From the NCBI GenBank assembly GCA_037974665.1, contig CM075773.1:51507417-51571416 (forward strand): a stretch of 64,000 nucleotides of DNA, read 5' to 3'. Under the pieces are notes generated by a model. That model saw only the letters and a list, made by a program, of their open reading frames with translations. It was not told the DNA's origin and ran no database searches. The translations under genes and the position numbers were made by a program. Of this stretch, positions 47,001-58,884 are shown in pieces. Position 1 is the first letter of the stretch, and every line of letters starts with the position of its first letter. The DNA comes from Ehretia macrophylla. Its lineage: Eukaryota > Streptophyta > Magnoliopsida > Boraginales > Ehretiaceae.

Positions 47001-48547
47001 TTATTATCTAATATAGAATTAACAAAATCATGAACAATGTAAGGTATTATGTTAACTTGGCTTAACTACATTTTAACTTAAATGCACCTAACTTTAATAT
47101 TCTAGTTGAAACACTCCCTTCTTGAGTTGTTAAGTTATCCTTTTGCTTTTAACCCTAAGTTTGCTAGTAAGAAACTTCTAACTTAGATTACTTATTTCAG
47201 GATTATGCTATGTATTATTTTCACTTGCTTAACTCATGAAACTAATGGATTGAAATTGTGAGTTTAATTGCCTAAAAGTAAATTGCTATTTATATGTGAA
47301 TTATTGGATTATTGATGATTGTTACGAAAGGGGTATTTGATTGAGCTTGTTATAAATGTTACTTTGTAAAATATTAATATAGTTAATGTCATCTAGGAGG
47401 TTATGAAATGTTTTATAGCCACAAGAATGCTTCAGTTGACTATTCAAAATGTTTGAGAGTGAAGCCAATTCTTGCATCTTGGAGCTCGGTAAAGGTGATA
47501 GAGTCTTTAACCTTTTTGTGCATCTTAGTTTATTTCATTGTTTTTAGATTATATGATTTAGCTAATTGATAAAATTTACATGTACCATTTATTTGTTATC
47601 TCGTGGTTATTAGTGTTTGTTTAATATTATCTCGTGAATTCTTGAATTCGTGTCGGGTTGCGCAGCCTTTTTGGACATGGTAGTGTCGAGAAACACGAGT
47701 GGCATCGGGTTTGCCGTGCTCCCTCGACTACCATGGTGCCTATTCCCTTTCTCTCGCTGAGTATACTCCACTACCCTAGAGACGTGGTTCACCTGCTGGG
47801 GATATGGACTTACCTCAGGAGAAAGGGTCGTAGGATTTGGGTACATCCGGAGTACCCCAACTTGAAGGAGTAAGGGGTTTGCCGGTACTTGCTTGAAGAT
47901 CTTGGCTCGTGCCTCGTGATTGAAGACAAACATGGAACCATATCCTTTTTATACATGGTTAAATACTTGTCTAATTAACTTTGTTATTTTGTGTTATATA
48001 TGTTATTATTCTAGTTGCATCTCATGAAAGCATTCCTCGGTTTGCTGCATCACCTCTCTCACTGAGTATACATGTTGTATACTCACCTTCCTTTCTAACA
48101 CCTTTTAGGATAAGTGCTATAAGCTGGAAATGGGATTGCTTCTTGTGTGGCCTGCCTGCTCTATCAGTGTGTAGAACAAGGAAGAATGTGTACATTATAT
48201 GCCTATATACTATTTGAGACCTTATGATCATGTATGTATTTGTGTTGTCTTAAGAAATGTAATATTAAAGTTTTAGTCTTGGGTGATAGTTATGTGCTAG
48301 TGGTTTGTAATATCTTCAATTGTTTACTCTTCTGTTTAGTTGACTTGCATGCTGATAGGGATGAAACAGTTTGAAGTTGTGGATTATGGTCTTGTAGTTG
48401 TATGTTGTAATTTACGGGTTTTCAAATAGTTCTATAAATAGCGAAAACTCCGTTCGTTTTTCCTAAATTTTGTGACGAGGTTAAAATTGGGTTGTGATTA
48501 GTATGGCTATTAGAGCCTCCGGTCTTATAAGGGATCGGAGCGTTACA
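44052..48547 (+). mobile_element. Solo LTR (Tekay-type), 4.5 kb, with ATAGT target duplication
   Basis: Starts TGTGACGCCCGAGAATT, ends GGATCGGAGCGTTACA, and is flanked by ATAGT at 44047-44051 and 48548-48552. There is no primer site, polypurine tract or coding domain inside. It shares its 3' 530 bp with 1172-1676 and its block at 47650-47900 with the solo LTR at 22481. Several related, locally duplicated stretches (44700-45100 and 45100-45400, both with 'aatgcacaaag'-like text) make it unusually long. Confidence 0.9.
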
Positions 48548-48599
48548 ATAGTCACTACAACAAAAATCATTTTCGTCGACAGGCCGTCACCTAGCCTTC

Positions 48600-48745
48600 G
48601 CCGAAATGTGAGGGCTGGGTGAAGGAGGCCATACCCTCGCTGAAACAGCGAGGGACAGGCCATTCACTCACCGTTTCGGCGAGGGACAGGCCATTCCTTC
48701 GTCGTAACAATAAGGGACGGCGTTGTCTCTCACCGAGACCCTATG
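48600..48745. repeat. CACTA-C left subterminal GC-rich repeats
   Basis: Repeats of 'gcgagggacaggccatt' and 'ccctcgctg' units, the same kind of array as at the right end of CACTA-B (43290-43420). Confidence 0.8.
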
Positions 48746-49911
48746 GTGGTTGTGTGTGTATTTCACGGCAATGGACGTCTTGATTCGACATATTGTTTTT
48801 TATAGAAAAAATAGAACTGGGGGGTTTTTCCAATTCTTTATTTTATTATGTTCAACCAAATTCGATTTTAAATATTATAAATATAATCTAATATAACCCA
48901 AAAACAATTTAAGAGCTTAAAAAAAAAACTATTTTAAGCTCGTCCAACTTTTTCAGTTGGAAAAATCTCATTTAATACACGTGTCTGAATTAGTTACTTT
49001 TATAGGTCAAATTTTTCGTTGCTTTAAGAAAGGCTGAAAGCCAAGAGTAAGTTCTAAATCAACATCGCTATCATCGATAAAAATCATATATATCTTTATT
49101 ATGGAACGCTACTATTAGAATACATCTAAACATAACAACAACATATTTTATCACAACATGTTTTGTTAACGAGAAGTACTTACAAACGTCATTTCATAGT
49201 ATTGACGTAGTTTGTTGTTGTACAAATTAACTACAATATTATACAAACGTCGTAATATAATATGCAAACGACAACGTTTTATTTCATAATCTTACGATAA
49301 CTAGGATTACATTTACATGGAACAAGATAAGACATCACCATACAAAATTACTTAGCAAAATACACACACATAATTAGATAATATATTTAATACATGATCA
49401 CCTTGTCGTACTAATTTCGAACATAAGTTTCATGGAAAGAAGTTGGGCAAAAGTATGTTAAACATTTGATCCACAATCATTTGCTTGTGTTGAGCTTCAG
49501 AAATAAAGCCCTCTTCTTTTGGTAGTTCGTTCAGATCAAGTTGTGGTTTAACTCTTTTGCTTGATAAATCCGTATTTTTAGTAATTTTAACTCATTGAAT
49601 CATGTATATTACATTATTATTTCAAGCTTAATTGTATATTTTACACAAATTTAGTGTAATATAGGTTCTGAAGAAGAAATAGCAAAAATGGCCACAAAAG
49701 CCAACACTTGAACGAGAAATTTAGCACAATACTGAAGGAGGAAGATAGAGCGACCTTGACACGAGCAAATCGAGATTGAATTTGGCCAAACGGAGTGTGA
49801 AAACGGATTCAGGACGCTGAAAAACTTTGAAGAAGCCTTGGTCAACTTTCGATCAAAGCATGAATAGTAAAGTCAACTTTCGATGACATCATGTTGACAC
49901 AATGGTGACCT

Positions 49912-52380
49912 TGTCACGCCCCGACCCAACCCCACGCTAAAGATTAAGTCTGGACCCGAAAAACGAACAGTGTCTCCCCTTTACCGTGGACATTTTGAAA
50001 ACCTGTAAATGCTCAGTAAAGCCACAATATAACAAGACAAGCTTTTATAAATAAAGTTCAAAGGTTCAAGGCCATCCAAGCCTTGAGACATACAGTAGTT
50101 CAAATTCACACAAGCATACATACAACTTAAGTTCTTTACAAAAACGCCTATCATGTCACTCCATGATAGCATTGAAACAATCTTAGAAGTTGAAAACAAA
50201 CATACATCAAAACATTTACTCCCAAGCATGCAAAGCAGCTAGAAATAGAAACATAAGTGATTACATGCCATGATTCCAAATCTACTACTACAACATCTAT
50301 CTTGCAACTTGCAACTACATAACATATACATAGCTCTTAGGTTACAAAATAGAACATAAAGTAAACAAACGAGTTCTTCATTAAACAACAAGAACATAAA
50401 CCACCTCAGGCAACTAGACACAGCAACTAAGGCAATGGTTCAGTCTGAACCTCCGATTCTTCTCCTTCAACCAAATCTTGCTGGGGATCACCCACAGCAT
50501 CTCCTGAAACATGTTAGTGAGGTATGAGCAACCACTATTGCCCAGTGAGGGATAAAGGCCAAACGGGACGTGCAATGCAACAAATATAACAGTTAACAAG
50601 AAAAGCAAGTAAAGTACATTTGAAATAGTAAATAACCACATATATCAAAGGATACGATACACTTAATCCCAAACTCCATGATTTTCTTATCTTTGTCCAC
50701 GAACCACGATCCACGAACCAAGATCAATGTGCCGGCAAATTCCCAATCACCTCAATGGGTGTACCCGGATGTACCCCGATAATCCTATGACCCAACATCC
50801 CCTGGCAATCTCCGGACCAAGCAAATGAGGGAATAGGGTACGGAGTTCGAATATCCACTGGCAAGCCCTCTGCCGCCCAGTCGATATTCAACACATCCGT
50901 CCCTGACACTATGGTTGCGCAACCACTATGCAATGCACTTATTAATGGCAAGAGAATATCAACAATATAAGCAATACCACGTGGAAGGATCAACAAAGTA
51001 GGTTGAACTCAAAGTAGTTAGAAAAGAAGTAGTTTCATATAAACAATTAAGAGATTTACAAAGGAGTATATTCAAGATACACATTAATCTATACCAAAAG
51101 CTCCAAAACAACTTGAAACTACATTTAAACACACAAGGAATCATACCAAGGTCTTAGAAGCGTGAGACAATCGAATTTATACTTAAACCCCTTTGTAACC
51201 CAACCCAACTCATGTGATGGTTCTAGATTAGCAAACGACCAATACCATGCTTCTAGTTAACCCTTTAGGCACCTTTAGGACCCTCAAAATCATGCAAATA
51301 CCAGCATTTAGCCCGAAAGCCCCAAATTCTCTATTTTGACTTTGTACTACATGTACCTCAACCGGGGCTCAAATGGGAGCTAGCAACACTTAGTTAGGTC
51401 CTAAATAGCCTAGGATTACTAAATGTGGAGGCCAATTCAACCCGGATTCGCGATAACCCCGAAACCCCTTTCTAAAAATCGACTATTTTCTTCTTTCGTT
51501 AGGTAATGAGCAACTAAACCCTACGGGGCCTTTACTCTATTTTCATTAACATCTAAAACACCTATTAGAACCAGTAATTCAAGCTATAAAGTTTGATTAC
51601 ACAAAACCCTAACAATCCCGTCACTATTTATGTCAAATAATCAACAAGTAATTTCAACCGTTTAAACTACTAAACAATAGCATAAATTAGGTCTCTACCA
51701 CTTATATACAACATACATAAGCATATTTAGGCATTGCAATAGCATTTGACAATAAATCTAAGAATTCAAGAAAGTTGACATATTTTTCAAATGCAAAAAT
51801 AGTATGCAAAACCCTCACCTAAAGCGCGTAGGAGCTCCTAGGAGGCTTGTAGACAACCTAAAACACTTGATCCTAGCTTGGATTGAGGGTTTGAAGAAGG
51901 AAAAATCACTTCTCTTGGCTGCTCAAGGCTATCGGCCTGCTACAATACTTTTCAGCATTTTTTTTTTGTTTTTGCAAGCTATGAGCTTTGGTGGTATGTT
52001 GTGTGAGTATATGAGGAGTTGGGGTTATGTTTAGGTGGAAAAGTTGCCTAATAGAATATGTTTAGCTAGCTAAAGCAAGCCCTTAGGTACAATTATGTGC
52101 TAATTAATTAAAACACTAAGTTAAGTTACGTAATACTATTCATTAGTTTACTAAACCATTTTCTAAACGAAGGCTCCTATTGTTCCTAGCTCAATCACAC
52201 ATTTTTCTCTCTCCTAAAACAATTAATATGATTTGATAAAAATGTTAATTCAGTAATATTATGCAGTTGAAAAATGAAAGGAATAGTAACTAAAGAAGAC
52301 AGTAATTAAAGCACAGAAGAAATGCGCACATAGTGGATGCAACAGTAATCTAGAAGTACGACAAAATCTCAGGCGTCACA
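49912..52380 (-). repeat. Tekay-2 left LTR (3' LTR)
   Basis: 2,469 bp, colinear with 56397-58884. It is followed at once by the polypurine-tract complement, and the integrase end adjoins it. Confidence 0.92.
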
Positions 52381-52396
52381 CCCTCTCCCCCTTAAA
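52381..52396 (-). promoter_or_regulatory. Polypurine tract of Tekay-2
   Basis: Reads TTTAAGGGGGAGAGGG on the minus strand, directly before the LTR. Confidence 0.85.
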
Positions 52397-53372
52397 CTAA
52401 TTGTGTTCACGCAATTCTTACATGATTCGGAGAATAACTCTGGATACTTCTCTCGCATCTCCTCCTCTCTGTCCCATGTAGCATCCTCTATCCCGTGATG
52501 ATCCGATAGAACCTTAACCATTAGAATGCTTTTAGTTCTCAGCTCCTGAACTTTCCAATCAACAATTCGAAGAGATTTCTCCATATAGGTCAAAGTTTCA
52601 CTGATATTTAATGGCTCGGGCTCAAGAACATGAGAAGGATCTAGCTGATACTTTCGAAGCATAGAAACATGAAAGACATCATGAATTCTGACCAGGCTAA
52701 GAGGCAAAGCTAGTCGATAGGCCAATTCACCAATTGTTTCAGTTACTTCAAACGGTCCCACATAATGAGGACTAAGTTTTCCACCCTTACCATGCCGAAT
52801 CAAACCATTGCGAGGAGAAATTTTCAGAAATACCCGATCACTTATTATAAATTTCAGATCACGACGGCGTCTATCTGCGTAACTCTTTTGCCGACTCTGC
52901 GCTGTAAGCATTCTTTTTCTGATAAGTTGGAAATTATCAATCATTCTGTTTATCTCTGGCAATAAAGTAGGATCAATAGATTTCAACTCACCAACTTCAT
53001 CCCAATATAAAAGAGATCTACATTTACACCCATACAAAGCTTCATACGGTGCCATACCGATAGTATCTTGATAACTGTTGTTATAAGCAAATTCTGCAAG
53101 AGGTAAGTATCTTTCCCAACTCTTACCGGAGTCTAGAATGCACGCTCGTAACATATCCTCAAGTATTAGAATAGTTCTTTCTGCTTGTCCATTAGTTTGA
53201 GGATGATAAGAAGTACTTAAGCTTAATGTCGTGCAAAAAGCTTTCTGAATCTTCTATCAGAACTGAGATGTGAATCTGGGATCTCTATCTGACACAATAC
53301 TCTTTGGAATGCCATGAAGCCTGACAACATTCTAAATATATAACTCCGCCAACTTAGCAAGAGAATCAGTCT
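52397..53372 (-). pseudogene. Tekay-2 integrase core and C-terminus, N-terminally deleted
   Basis: Begins DSLAKLAELYI at 53372, fused to the reverse transcriptase end. It keeps the second and third catalytic acids (VSDRDPRF, QAERTI), with stops at the codon after LYI and near TSQF. A 240-residue open block then reads LRACILDSGKSWERYLPLAEF to ATWDREEEMREKYPELF, including the chromodomain-like tail (VDWKVQELR). The zinc-binding region and the first catalytic Asp (MDFVT-type motif) are missing, so it cannot be active. Confidence 0.88.
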
Positions 53373-54021
53373 TCTTTCGCGTGAGCTGAGTCAATGGTCC
53401 AGCAATTTTAGAGAAATCCTTGACAAACCTTTTGTAATAACCTACTAAGCCCAGAAAACTGCAAATTTCTGTAACAGTCTCTATCTGTTTCCATGCCAGG
53501 ACAACCTCAATCTTTGCTGGTTCGACAGAAATTCCCTCCTGGGAAATAATATGGCCTAGAAAAGTAACTTGCTTCAGCCAGAATTCGCATTTGCTAAACT
53601 TTGCAAATAACTGATGCTCTTGAAGAGTCTGCAATACAATTTTGAGATGTTGTTCATGGTCCGCCTTAGATTTAGATTATACAAGAATATCATTAATAAA
53701 TATAACCACAAACTGATCCAGATATGGACGGAATACCCTCTGCATCAAATCTATGAATGCGGTAGGAGCATTAGCTAACCCAAATGGTAGAACAACAAAC
53801 TCATAATGACCATAGCGAGTTCTGAAAGCTTTTTGGGGACATCATCTGACTTAATCCTTAACTGATAATAGCCCTGCCTCAAATCGAATTTAGAAAATAC
53901 CCTGGCACCTTGCAGCTGATCAAATAACTCCTCAATCAAAGGCAATGGATATTTGTTTTTGATAGTTACCTGATTAAGACCCCGATAATCGAGGCATAAG
54001 CGAAGAGATCAGTCTTTCTTT
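53373..54021 (-). pseudogene. Tekay-2 reverse transcriptase, frameshifted and catalytically altered
   Basis: Pieces of the core are readable: [11 protein letters not shown], then [12 protein letters not shown]-like text, then [12 protein letters not shown] followed by a stop, then [21 protein letters not shown] and RSF-like thumb text ending GPLTQLTRKK. The polymerase motif FIDD is changed to FIND and the next Tyr codon is a stop. A frameshift lies near 54020 and another near 53830. The domain ends at the deletion junction near 53373. Confidence 0.88.
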
Positions 54022-55512
54022 TTAACAAATAGAACTGGTGCACCCCAAGGTGAAAAAACTCAGTTGAATGAATCTCTTCTCAAGCAAGCCCTGCAACTGA
54101 ACTTTCAATTCCTGCAATTCGGGTGGAGCCATTCTATACGAAGTGCTAGAGATAGGTGTAGTCCCCGGCAATAAGTCGATCACAAACTCTATCTCTCTAT
54201 CAGGTGGTAAACTAGGTAATTCCTCAGGAAACACCCCCGGAAACTCTCTCACAATAGGTACATCATCCAATTTCAACTGGTCTACAAGTTGATTAATCAA
54301 ATATGCAAGATAAGCCTCACAACATTTGCTCAATAGTTTAGATGCTCTAATGGAAGAAATGATAAGAGTTCCAGTTGATTTTCTACTACCAGCTATTTTA
54401 ATTACAGGGTGGTCAGGCATTTCTAATCTCACAATCTTCTTTCTACAATCAAGCTGTGCATAATAACTTCCCAACCAATTCATCCCCAATATAATTTCAA
54501 AGTCATTGAACGGTAGAATAATCAAGTCAGCAGGAAATACACGACCTTCAATAAAAATATTACATGCTCTGCAAATAGATCTAGTAACAAACTTCGGACC
54601 CATAGGAGTGTAAACCACAATCTCATACAACAGTTTATCATAATTCAGTTTACCATTTTGTGCACAAGTAGGAGAAATAAATGAATGCGAAGCCCCGGAA
54701 TCAATTAAAACTTTAATCGATTGATCATTAAGAAGAAAAATACCTTCTACTACAGCAGTCGTATCTAGAAGTTCCTCTACATCTAAGGCAAATACTCGGG
54801 CCTGACCTCGTGGTACTGGTGCTGCAGCTGACGCCTTGGTCTGATTGCCCTTACCAAATGTCTGACCCCTAGCATTCTTGAATTTCGGGCAGTCTTTAAC
54901 CTTGTGTTGATCACTGCCACATCCGGTACATCGGCCCAATCTCTTCCAACAATTTTCCTCAGTATGACCCTGGCGTTGACAGAAGTTGCACTGCTGGTGA
55001 CGTCTTGCAACAGTGCCTCCCGAATGAGCACTGTAAGAAAAGGTAACTGAACTACCCTGCTGAGATCGAGCTGCAACCGGACAAGACTGCCCCTGATTTT
55101 GACTCTGAACCGGTCGTGCCTGAGTCTGAGTAGGCCCTGCATAACTCTGTGTCTGCCTCAGCTGCGGACTCTGCCTAACTAAAATAGCCTGCCTCTGGTA
55201 CCCCTGACTCTGTGACTGGAACTGCCGCTTACTCGATTGACACGTCTCGGCCAAGACATTTGCCTTGCGTTTTTCATACCTCGAGGCGGCTCTGACCATT
55301 GCAGCATAATTAGGGTAATCATTCGCAGATAGATTAGGCATAATATCACTTCTCAACCCCATGATGAATCTCTGCATTTTCATGTCCTCTGGCTGTACCA
55401 AAGCCGACACGTAACGGGAGAGCCTAGTGAAGGTAGCCTCATACTGATCCACTGACATATTTCTTTGCTTCAAAGCTACGACCTCTGCTTGGCGTCTCTC
55501 ACGAGCAACCAC
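54022..55512 (-). pseudogene. Tekay-2 gag C-terminus and protease, 496-codon open block
   Basis: The open block has the end of the gag fold (VARERRQAEVVALKQRNMSV, then FIMGLRSDI), a Gln-rich linker, and two zinc knuckles CX2CX4HX4C at residues 175-188 and 195-208. An aspartic protease with an intact DSG at 271-273 and the flap-side motif DFEIILGMNWLG follow. It runs into the start of the reverse transcriptase (YRMAPPELQEL) and ends in a frameshift. This is the longest surviving frame in the window. Expression is unlikely given the upstream stops. Confidence 0.9.
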
Positions 55513-56022
55513 TGATATATACTTATCTCGGAATTCACGGACAAAGTCAGCCCACGAATGTTGAACCCTCTCTGCTTCCTATTTCTCACTAATAGTACGC
55601 CACCACTCCTCGGCGTCACCCTCCAGAAGAAATGTGGCATAGGTAATTTTTCTCTCATCACTGCACTCGAGTATTGCAGCCACCCTTTCAAACTTTCTCA
55701 ACCATAATTCAGCCTTCATATCATCTGGCTCTCCGAAGAAGCTATAGGCCCCATGATGTAAAAACCTATCGTACAAATTATCTCTGGTAGTACCACTACC
55801 TTCAGCTCTTGCAGCCTGATTACCTCTGCCAGCCCCTGTCTGTCCCTGTTGAGTCACGAACTGGGCAATAGTATTCATAGCTTTGGCCATTGTGGCCAAG
55901 ATCTACGTGTTACTCGGTTCCTGAACTTGTGGTGCATTTCCTGCCATACCGGCTTCTTGCCCGGGAGCCTCCTCTGGTTCTTTATCAACATCCTGATTCC
56001 CAGTTCGGCGGCGGGGTCCCAT
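55513..56022 (-). pseudogene. Tekay-2 gag N-terminus
   Basis: ATG at 56022 opens MGPRRRTGNQDVDKEPEEAP and meets a stop (55906 region) before MAKAMNTIAQFV. The gag core FFGEPDDMKAELWLRKFERV and LEGDAEEWW follows. A TAG after the SEK codons near 55579 interrupts the frame before the block at 55512. Confidence 0.85.
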
Positions 56023-56378
56023 TCCAGGCAACTATAATGCAAAGTATTATGACAAGCATATGTATAATTCACAATTAAATCACATAAGAATAAGTTCAAA
56101 TAAGTTAATATAAGATTACATATAGGGTCATACAAACACTTTGCATACTAAAGACACAAGTAAAACAATTAATCATACTTTCAATTCTTAACTTTTCACT
56201 TTTACACAATAACTCATAAAAGACCTTTCACATTTCGCTTTCATGCTAGCATGTGCTCTAATCATTCAGTCATTCCCTTAGCCAATCAAAGAAACATTTA
56301 TTCACGCAATCACGCCTTAACTTAATAAACTCCTACCAACAGACCGCGAAAATTAACCCAACTTCATGCATTCTATAA

Positions 56379-56390
56379 GCTCTAATACCA
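56379..56390 (-). promoter_or_regulatory. Primer-binding site of Tekay-2
   Basis: Reads TGGTATTAGAGC on the minus strand, one change from the initiator-Met site seen in Tekay-1, six bases from the 5' LTR. Confidence 0.85.
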
Positions 56391-56396
56391 CCTAAA

Positions 56397-58884
56397 TGTC
56401 ACGCCCCGACCCAACCCCACGCTAAAGGTTAAGTCTGGACCCGACAAACGGATAGAGTCTCCCCTGTACCGTGGACATTCTGAAAACCTGTAAATGCTCA
56501 ATAAATCCACAATATAACAAGACAAGCTTTTATAACTAAAGTTCAAGGCCATCCGAGCCTTGAAACATACAGTAGTTCATATTCACACAAGCATGCATCC
56601 AACTTAACTTCTTTACAGAACCACTTATCATGCCACTCCATGATAGCATTGAAACAATCTTAGAAGTTGAAAACCAACATACATCAGAACATTCACTCCC
56701 AAGCATGCAAAGCAGCTAGAAATAGAAACGTAAGTTATTACATGCCATGATTCCAAATCTACTACTACAACATCTATCTTTCAACTTGCAACTACATAAC
56801 ATATACATAGCTCTTAGGCTACAAAATAGAACATAAAGTAAACAAACGAGTTCTTCATTAAACAACAAGAACATAAACCACCTCAGGCAACTAGACACAG
56901 CAACTAAGGCAATGGTTCAGTCTGAATCTCCGGTTCTTCTCCTTCAACCAAATCTAGCTGGGGATCACCCACAGCGTCTCCTGAAACATGTTAGCGAGGT
57001 ATGAGCAACCACTATTGCCCAGTGAGGGATAAAGGCCAAACGGGACGTGCAATGCAACAAATATAACAGTTAACAAGAAAAGCAAGTAAAGTACATTTGA
57101 AATAGTAAATAACCACATATATCAAAGGATACGATACACTTAATCCCAAACTCCATGATTTTCTTATCTTTGTCCACGAACCACGATCCACGAACCAAGA
57201 TCAATGTGCCGGCAAATTCCCAATCACCTCAATGGGTGTACCCGGATGTACCCCGATAATCCTACAAACCAATATCCCATGGCAATATCTGGACCAGGCG
57301 AATGAGGGATTAAGGTACGAAGTTTGAATATCCACTGGCAAGCCCTCTGTTGCCCAGCCGATATTCAACACATCCACCCCTGACACTATGGTTGCGCAAC
57401 CACTATGCAATGCACTTATTAATGGCAAGAGAATATCAACAATATAAGAAATAACACATGGGAGGATCAACAAAGTAGGTTGACCTCGAAGTAGTTAGAA
57501 AAGAAGTAGTTTCATATAAGCAATTAAGAGATTTACAAAAGAGCATATTCAAGATACACATTAATCTATACCAAAATAACCAAAATAACTTGAAATCAAA
57601 TTTAAACACACAAGGAGTCATGCCAAGGTCTTAGAAGCGTGAGACAATCGAATTTGTACTTAAACCCCTTTGTAACCTGACCCGTTTTCCTTCCAAACTC
57701 ATGTGATGGTTCTAGATTAGCAAATAACGTATACCATGCTTCTAGTTAACCCCTTAGGCACCTTTAAGACCCTCGAAATCACGCAAACACCCGCATTTAG
57801 GCCGAAACCCCAAATTCCCTCTTTTGACTTTGTACTACACGTACCTCAACCGAGACTCAAATGGAAGCTAGCAAAGCTTAATTAGGTCTTAAATAGCCTA
57901 GGATTACTAAATGTAGAGGCCAATTCAACCCGAATTCACGATAACCCCGAAACCCCTTTCTAAAAGTCGGCTATTTCCTTTTTTCGTTAGGTTATGAGCA
58001 ATTAAACCCTACGGGGCCTTTACACTACTTTCATTAACATCTAAAAAACCTATTAGAACCATTAATTCAAGCTATAAAGTCCGATTACATAAAACCCTAA
58101 CAATCCCATCACTATCCATGTCAAATAATCAACGAATAATTTCACCCGTTAAAACTACGAAACAATAGCATAAATTAGCTCTCTACCACTCATATACAGC
58201 ATACATAAGCATATTTAGGCATTGCAATAGCATTTGACAACAAATCTAAGAATTCAAGAAAGTTGACATATTTTTCAAATGCAAAAATAGCATGCAAAAC
58301 CCTCACCTAAAGTGCGTAGGAGCTCCTAGGAGGCTTGTAGACAACTAAAGCACTTGATCCTAGCTTGGATTGGCTTGGATTGAGGGTTCGAAGAAGCAAA
58401 AATCACTTCTCTTGGCTGCTCAAGGCTGTTGGCCTGCTACAGTACTTTTCAGCTTATTTTTTTTTCGTTTTTGTTTTATAAGTTATGAGCTTAGGTGGTG
58501 TGTTGTGTGAGTATACGAGGAGTTGGGGTTATGTTTAGGTGCAAAAGTTGACTAATAGAATATGTTTAGCTAGCTAAAGCAAGCCCTTAGGTGCAATTAT
58601 GTGCTAGTTAATTAAAACACTAAGTTAAGTTGCGTAATACTATTCATTAGTTTACTAAACTATTTTCTAAACGAAGGATCCTATCGTTCCTAGCTCAATC
58701 ACATATTTTTCTCACTCCTAAAACAATTAATATGATTTAATAAAAATGCTAATTCAGTAATATTATGCAGTTGAAAAATGAAATAAATAGTAACTAAAGA
58801 AGACAGTAATTAAAACATATAAGAAATGCACACATAGTGGATGCAACAATAATCTAGAAGTACAACAAAACCTCGGGCGTCACA
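56397..58884 (-). repeat. Tekay-2 right LTR (5' LTR)
   Basis: 2,488 bp, TG...CA, colinear with 49912-52380, with the primer site on its left. Confidence 0.92.

Larger units (their letters stand above)
49912..58884 (-). mobile_element. Internally deleted Tekay/Del-type Ty3-gypsy retrotransposon (Tekay-2)
   Basis: LTRs of about 2.5 kb (49912-52380, 56397-58884) begin TGTCACGCCCCGACCC and end GGCGTCACA. The interior is only 4.0 kb. Flanks GACCT (49907-49911) and GACGT (58885-58889) form a 5-bp duplication with one change. Gag-protease is largely open. The reverse transcriptase is cut, RNase H and the integrase N-terminus are absent, and the integrase core and C-terminus remain. About ten mismatches by eye separate the first 135 bp of the LTRs, an age similar to Tekay-1. 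It cannot be autonomous. Confidence 0.93.
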
